DNA of 64,000 nt from UBA2040 sp041751955 (GTDB lineage Bacteria > Bacteroidota > Bacteroidia > Flavobacteriales_D > Crocinitomicaceae): the NCBI GenBank assembly GCA_041751955.1, contig JBGSIB010000065.1, positions 62,001 through 126,000 on the forward strand, written 5' to 3'. Under the pieces are notes generated by a model. The model was given only the letters and a program-made list of their open reading frames with translations, had not been told where the DNA came from and made no database searches. Position 1 is the stretch's first letter; each line of letters begins with the position of its first letter. Below, in pieces: positions 60,490-64,000 of the stretch. Position numbers and translations under genes: made by a program.

Positions 60490-61455
60490 ATGAAACCACT
60501 GACATCGATTTTATTCATTCTACTGATAGGTTTTTCTATTAGTTCATGTTCCAACATTCGTCCCATCATGGACGACAATGTTTACGTTATGAATTCCGCT
60601 ATTGTTCCAGCTGGGGAGGATTTGGTGGATGAAACATCATACGCTACATTCAAACATCGTCAAGAAACCAACAATCCAACGAATGGGTATTATAGTTCTT
60701 TATATCAAACAGCCATTTTTGTTAACCCTATGATAAATTCTTCATCCTGGTTTTATTATGGTCCATGGAATAATTTCGGGACTTTAACTGGGTCATTTAA
60801 TCCATATTGGGGAGCACATAGAAATGGTTATTATGGTATTGACATGATTCCAGGAATGAGTGGTTATAGTCAATATTGGGGTTATGGAGCTTATCAATAT
60901 TACTACCCATACAATTCCAATTACGGAGCTTGGGGCTCTGTCTACGGTTTGAATAACTGCAATAATGGATTTTATAATTCAGGATTTAATGGAAATAATA
61001 CTTTCAATTCAAATGTAACAAACAGTGGTTTGTTTACCAGTGGACCAAGAGCTACCGTTTCTGGTTATTATTCTGGAAATAACCGTGGAGGAACAGTTCA
61101 GGTTAAAAGTGCGCAAACGATTACCAATTCTTCTCCTTACAATTCATTCAATCGAACAAATTCTTCACAACGAGACAATGCTTTCGATTCACGTGGTTCC
61201 AGCGCGCAAAGACCTATTTACAGTCGCCCGACAAGCAGAAATGAAGGTGGCACGCAAAATAGTGTTCGAGGAGGTTCGAGGGAAGAATATTCGACTTCTT
61301 CATCGTCAAATGGAGGAATTCGAATGCCTAGATCCAATTCTAGTGGTACAATTTCAAGTCCTCGCTCTGGAAATTCCAATTCAGGAAGTGGTTCAAGCAC
61401 GAGCGGAGGCTCACGTTCAAGTTCTCCATCCCGACCTGGAGGGCGCGGACAGTAA
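60490..61455 (+). CDS. Ser/Gly/Asn-rich lipoprotein
   Basis: The 321-residue protein has a lipoprotein signal with Cys20 in SISSC. The middle (about 60-200) is rich in Tyr, Gly, Asn and Trp (SFNPYWGAHRNGYYGIDMIP); the last 110 residues are nearly all Ser, Gly, Arg and Pro and probably disordered. I do not recognise a family. It precedes an OmpP1/FadL-like gene by 24 bases and may be its partner, since lipoprotein and outer-membrane protein pairs are common. No catalytic motif is visible. Confidence 0.68.
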   Translation: MKPLTSILFILLIGFSISSCSNIRPIMDDNVYVMNSAIVPAGEDLVDETSYATFKHRQETNNPTNGYYSSLYQTAIFVNPMINSSSWFYYGPWNNFGTLTGSFNPYWGAHRNGYYGIDMIPGMSGYSQYWGYGAYQYYYPYNSNYGAWGSVYGLNNCNNGFYNSGFNGNNTFNSNVTNSGLFTSGPRATVSGYYSGNNRGGTVQVKSAQTITNSSPYNSFNRTNSSQRDNAFDSRGSSAQRPIYSRPTSRNEGGTQNSVRGGSREEYSTSSSSNGGIRMPRSNSSGTISSPRSGNSNSGSGSSTSGGSRSSSPSRPGGRGQ

Positions 61456-61479
61456 AACCAAATAGTATCAACGACAAGT

Positions 61480-62949
61480 TTGATGAAAAAGAGCCTTTTT
61501 TTTTTCTTAGCGACCTTATTGATTGGCACAGCTTTTTCTCAAGGTGATGCCGATTTGTTCCGCTATTCAAAAACCGAACTTTTTGGAAGTGCTCGCTTCG
61601 AGGCGATGGGTGGTGCATTTGGGGCGTTAGGGGCAGATTTAAGTGTTTCTCAGATAAATCCAGCTGGTTTTGGACGATATTCTTCCGACCAATTTAACTT
61701 AAGTTTGGGTGGTAGTATTGTGAAAAACAAACTCACATTTAATGGAAATTTAGAGAATAGTAATAGTTTTACATTCAAGCCGAATTCACTTGGGCTAGTT
61801 TTTTGTCAGGATGATTCTCAAAGAGAAGGCGGATATCAGTACATTCAAATTGGACTAGGATACAATCGATTACAAGATTTTCGTAATACCTATTCATACA
61901 GTGGTTATCAGTATGAATCACTTTTGGAAAGCTTTGCAGCTTCTGCAAATGGAACGCCTTACTATGACTTGTATTTAACTCATCCTTTTAGTTCAAGTTT
62001 AGCATGGGAAACTTATACTATAAACCCTGTTGGAGGAAATAATTACGAGGCTGCTTTGTATAATTCAGGTGATCAATTTCACAGGAGAAATGTAGAAACT
62101 AAAGGAGGAATGGGCGAATATTATTTGTCTCTCTCTGGAAACTTTATGAATGCTATTTATGTTGGCGGTAATATTGGATTCCGAACACTAAAATATGAGG
62201 AAACAATCAATCATTATGAGGAAGTTACCGATACAGTTGGAAATGATCTACGTTCGTTTGACTATATGTATAATTTGAAGACAAAAGGCAACGGAGTGAA
62301 TGCTAAGTTCGGTGTTATACTCTTACCAAAAGATAATATTCGTATTGGTATTGCTATACATTCTCCAACTTTTTACGATTTAGAAGATGACACTAAGGGT
62401 GATATGACGGCTCAGTTTAATTATGGCGAAAGAAAGGTAAACGATTCTCTAAAACCAATTGGTAATTACAAATATCGCTTGCGAACACCACCAAAGCTGA
62501 TTGGGTCATTTGCCTATATTTTTGGAACTAGAGGATGTATTAGTGCTGATTTGGAGTATGTTAATTACAAATGGGCCAATCTCCGTTCAACAAAAGATAT
62601 ACAGAATTATCAGAGTTATGATTTTACAATAGAGAATGCTGTAGCCAAAAAAGTGCTACAAAGTGCTTTGAATTTTAGACTGGGAGGAGAAATAGTTTTC
62701 AATTCTGTTTTCTTTCTTAGAGCAGGTTTGGGGCTATCATCCAAAGCTTATAATTCGAGTGTTGAAGTTGAAAATGGCTGGGATAAATCTTATTCTTGCG
62801 GCCTTGGATATCGCGCAGGAAAATCTTCTTTTGATTTGAGTTTAAAACAGACACAATTGGACAGGGTTTACACAGCTTTTCAAGGCAGTACGGCAGAACA
62901 TATCTATACTAGAAACTCATTCGTCCTAGGTTTCACCTATTTACTTTAA
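61480..62949 (+). CDS. Outer-membrane protein, OmpP1/FadL-like
   Basis: The 489-residue protein has a signal peptide (MMKKSLFFFLATLLIGTAFSQ) and the FadL-like N-terminal GSARFEAMGGAFGALGADLS followed by INPAGFGRYS, then long beta-strands ending in LGFTYLL. FadL-type proteins let hydrophobic compounds, such as fatty acids, cross the outer membrane. The NPA motif region is the family hallmark. The substrate is unknown. Its 3' end overlaps the end of the convergent TPR-like gene by 17 bases. Confidence 0.85.
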   Translation: MMKKSLFFFLATLLIGTAFSQGDADLFRYSKTELFGSARFEAMGGAFGALGADLSVSQINPAGFGRYSSDQFNLSLGGSIVKNKLTFNGNLENSNSFTFKPNSLGLVFCQDDSQREGGYQYIQIGLGYNRLQDFRNTYSYSGYQYESLLESFAASANGTPYYDLYLTHPFSSSLAWETYTINPVGGNNYEAALYNSGDQFHRRNVETKGGMGEYYLSLSGNFMNAIYVGGNIGFRTLKYEETINHYEEVTDTVGNDLRSFDYMYNLKTKGNGVNAKFGVILLPKDNIRIGIAIHSPTFYDLEDDTKGDMTAQFNYGERKVNDSLKPIGNYKYRLRTPPKLIGSFAYIFGTRGCISADLEYVNYKWANLRSTKDIQNYQSYDFTIENAVAKKVLQSALNFRLGGEIVFNSVFFLRAGLGLSSKAYNSSVEVENGWDKSYSCGLGYRAGKSSFDLSLKQTQLDRVYTAFQGSTAEHIYTRNSFVLGFTYLL

Positions 62950-64000
62950 TAACTCTAGATCTTACCGCCTCAGGGAATGTGATTTTTTCTCGTTTCATTT
63001 TCACCCAAGAGATGATGTCAAAATATTCTAATAGCACACTTTCGTTTTCATCTTTCAGTAAGGTTTCCAACTCATTGTAAAAATCTGTAAAAATTTGATT
63101 TTTAGAGGATTCATTTTGAACTTTCGAAAGTTTTTTTAAATTCCGAATAAGTGAAGTTTCAACCTGCAATGTTCTTTCCTGTTTGTTTAAATACCGGTTA
63201 GTGGATTTAATGACATATTCCAAGAATTCATAATTCTGAAGCTCGTAGTGCAGAATCAAATTAAAAATTCTGGCAATACCATAAATATCTTGACGAAGAT
63301 TCTGTTCGTTATCGTTCAGAACATTGTTTATAAATGTCAATGCTTTTTTGTAATCACCTAGTGCAAAATGCATGAAAGCCTTATTGTAGTTGAGTATAAC
63401 CTCTTGCTCTTTATTAATCATTTCTCCGTAGAAAGCTTCTTTCTCAGAAAGGGATTGCAGTAATTTCTGGCTTTGATTAAATTCGCCTGAGACCTGAATT
63501 AGTCTCATTTCAAGCACAAAAGAATTGTAGAAAATTTTCACTTCAATATCCATTGATGCAAAATTTTTCGATTCATTCAATTTTCTCGTTTCAGCAATTA
63601 AATCCTTTGCTTGAAAAAAGTCTAAATTCTCAATATGACATCTACACAAATGCACCAGAGTCATTAAATATCTTTGAGCTGAATCTTGTTTTATTTTTTG
63701 ATTTTCATCCAGAATAGTTTTGGTGCGATTAAAGAATGTAAAAGCGTCTGAATAGTTGCGATTAGTAGCGGCACATAAACCTTTTATGTAGAAACACATG
63801 GATGTCGCTCTAACGGATAAAGCAGTGTTTTTACCTTTAATTAAGTGATAATCCGCAATTTTCTCAACCTCGTCTCTTTCTTTAGAATTACGTGCGAAAC
63901 CGCCACTTCGGAAAACCAAGTTGATTTTTGAATAAATGACTTGATATTCAGCTAAATTCCTTAGCTTTTCAATCACCATTTGTTCTTCCAAAATAAGTTT
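62933..64000 (-). CDS. TPR-like cytoplasmic protein, cut by the window edge
   Basis: The frame remains open to the last base of the window, so the N-terminus is missing; a TTG at 63991 is only an internal codon. About 355 residues are visible, all helical, with TPR-like pairs such as IKGLCAATNRNYSDAFTFFN, AFMHFALGDYKKALTFINNV and a Lys/Glu-rich end. No DNA-binding or enzyme motif is visible. The missing N-terminus may carry another domain, for example a helix-turn-helix, as in many Bacteroidota TPR regulators; this cannot be seen here. Confidence 0.7.
   Translation of the reverse strand, partial: KLILEEQMVIEKLRNLAEYQVIYSKINLVFRSGGFARNSKERDEVEKIADYHLIKGKNTALSVRATSMCFYIKGLCAATNRNYSDAFTFFNRTKTILDENQKIKQDSAQRYLMTLVHLCRCHIENLDFFQAKDLIAETRKLNESKNFASMDIEVKIFYNSFVLEMRLIQVSGEFNQSQKLLQSLSEKEAFYGEMINKEQEVILNYNKAFMHFALGDYKKALTFINNVLNDNEQNLRQDIYGIARIFNLILHYELQNYEFLEYVIKSTNRYLNKQERTLQVETSLIRNLKKLSKVQNESSKNQIFTDFYNELETLLKDENESVLLEYFDIISWVKMKREKITFPEAVRSRVIKVNR

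Noticed and set aside
61218..61529. Alternative frames in the Ser/Gly-rich lipoprotein tail
   Set aside because: Low-complexity codons leave other frames open by chance; the lipoprotein frame has the lipobox and signal.

Overview
The window reads as a low-GC chromosome segment of a Bacteroidota bacterium, most likely Flavobacteriia. The signs are type IX secretion (T9SS) C-terminal sorting domains, FecI/FecR-type sigma and anti-sigma genes, a TonB-dependent receptor with a carboxypeptidase-like N-terminal domain, a Porin_10-type porin, bacillithiol synthesis (bshA), weak Shine-Dalgarno sequences, and repeated TTTG-N17-23-TAnnTTTG promoters. A Crocinitomicaceae/Fluviicola-like source is a guess only. 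No phage, transposase, CRISPR array or plasmid gene was seen.

Layout. 0.1-9.6 kb: housekeeping and envelope genes (CvfB-like protein, universal stress protein, rpe, a rhomboid protease, a class IV aminotransferase, a cold-shock-domain protein with a DEAD-box helicase, and a large T9SS cargo protein). 9.8-15.6 kb: a FecI-type sigma factor, FecR, an outer-membrane protein carrying an STN domain, and a TonB-dependent receptor. Identical promoter-like motifs precede the sigma gene and the receptor gene. 15.6-22.9 kb: a copper/redox island with gene remnants, a multicopper oxidase fused to a beta-barrel-like domain, an MbnP-like protein with a T9SS tail, its MbnH-like di-heme partner, a second di-heme peroxidase, and two small stress or metal-related proteins. 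23.2-25.8 kb: a second ECF sigma factor with a triplicated-domain membrane partner. 26-33.5 kb: small lipoproteins and secreted proteins, rhodanese, HMG-CoA lyase, pyrD and an outer-membrane beta-barrel. 33.5-35.8 kb: a third ECF sigma/membrane-partner module. 35.9-39.8 kb: bshA and a GH3-like/beta-lactamase fusion. 40.0-47.9 kb: a long plus-strand operon (small membrane protein, mutL, two rhomboids, EEP-family protein, YciO-like protein, amidotransferase, SpmA/SpmB-like fusion, repeat protein). 47.9-50.4 kb: hemB, site-2 protease and Smr protein on the minus strand. 50.5-54.9 kb: lipoprotein, secreted protein and ABCG-type transporter. 54.9-64 kb: fabG, porin, rpsT, two tRNA-Glu genes, proS, a lipoprotein, an OmpP1/FadL-like protein and a TPR-like protein cut by the window edge.

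The most unusual parts are the 9.8-15.6 kb signalling cassette, where the STN signalling domain sits on a separate repeat protein instead of the receptor; the copper island, with a surface-targeted MbnP-like protein; and three independent ECF sigma modules in 64 kb. Several conserved enzymes have altered catalytic motifs: MutL lacks its endonuclease motifs, the GH3-like domain lacks its nucleophile, and the helicase has DEVD instead of DEAD.
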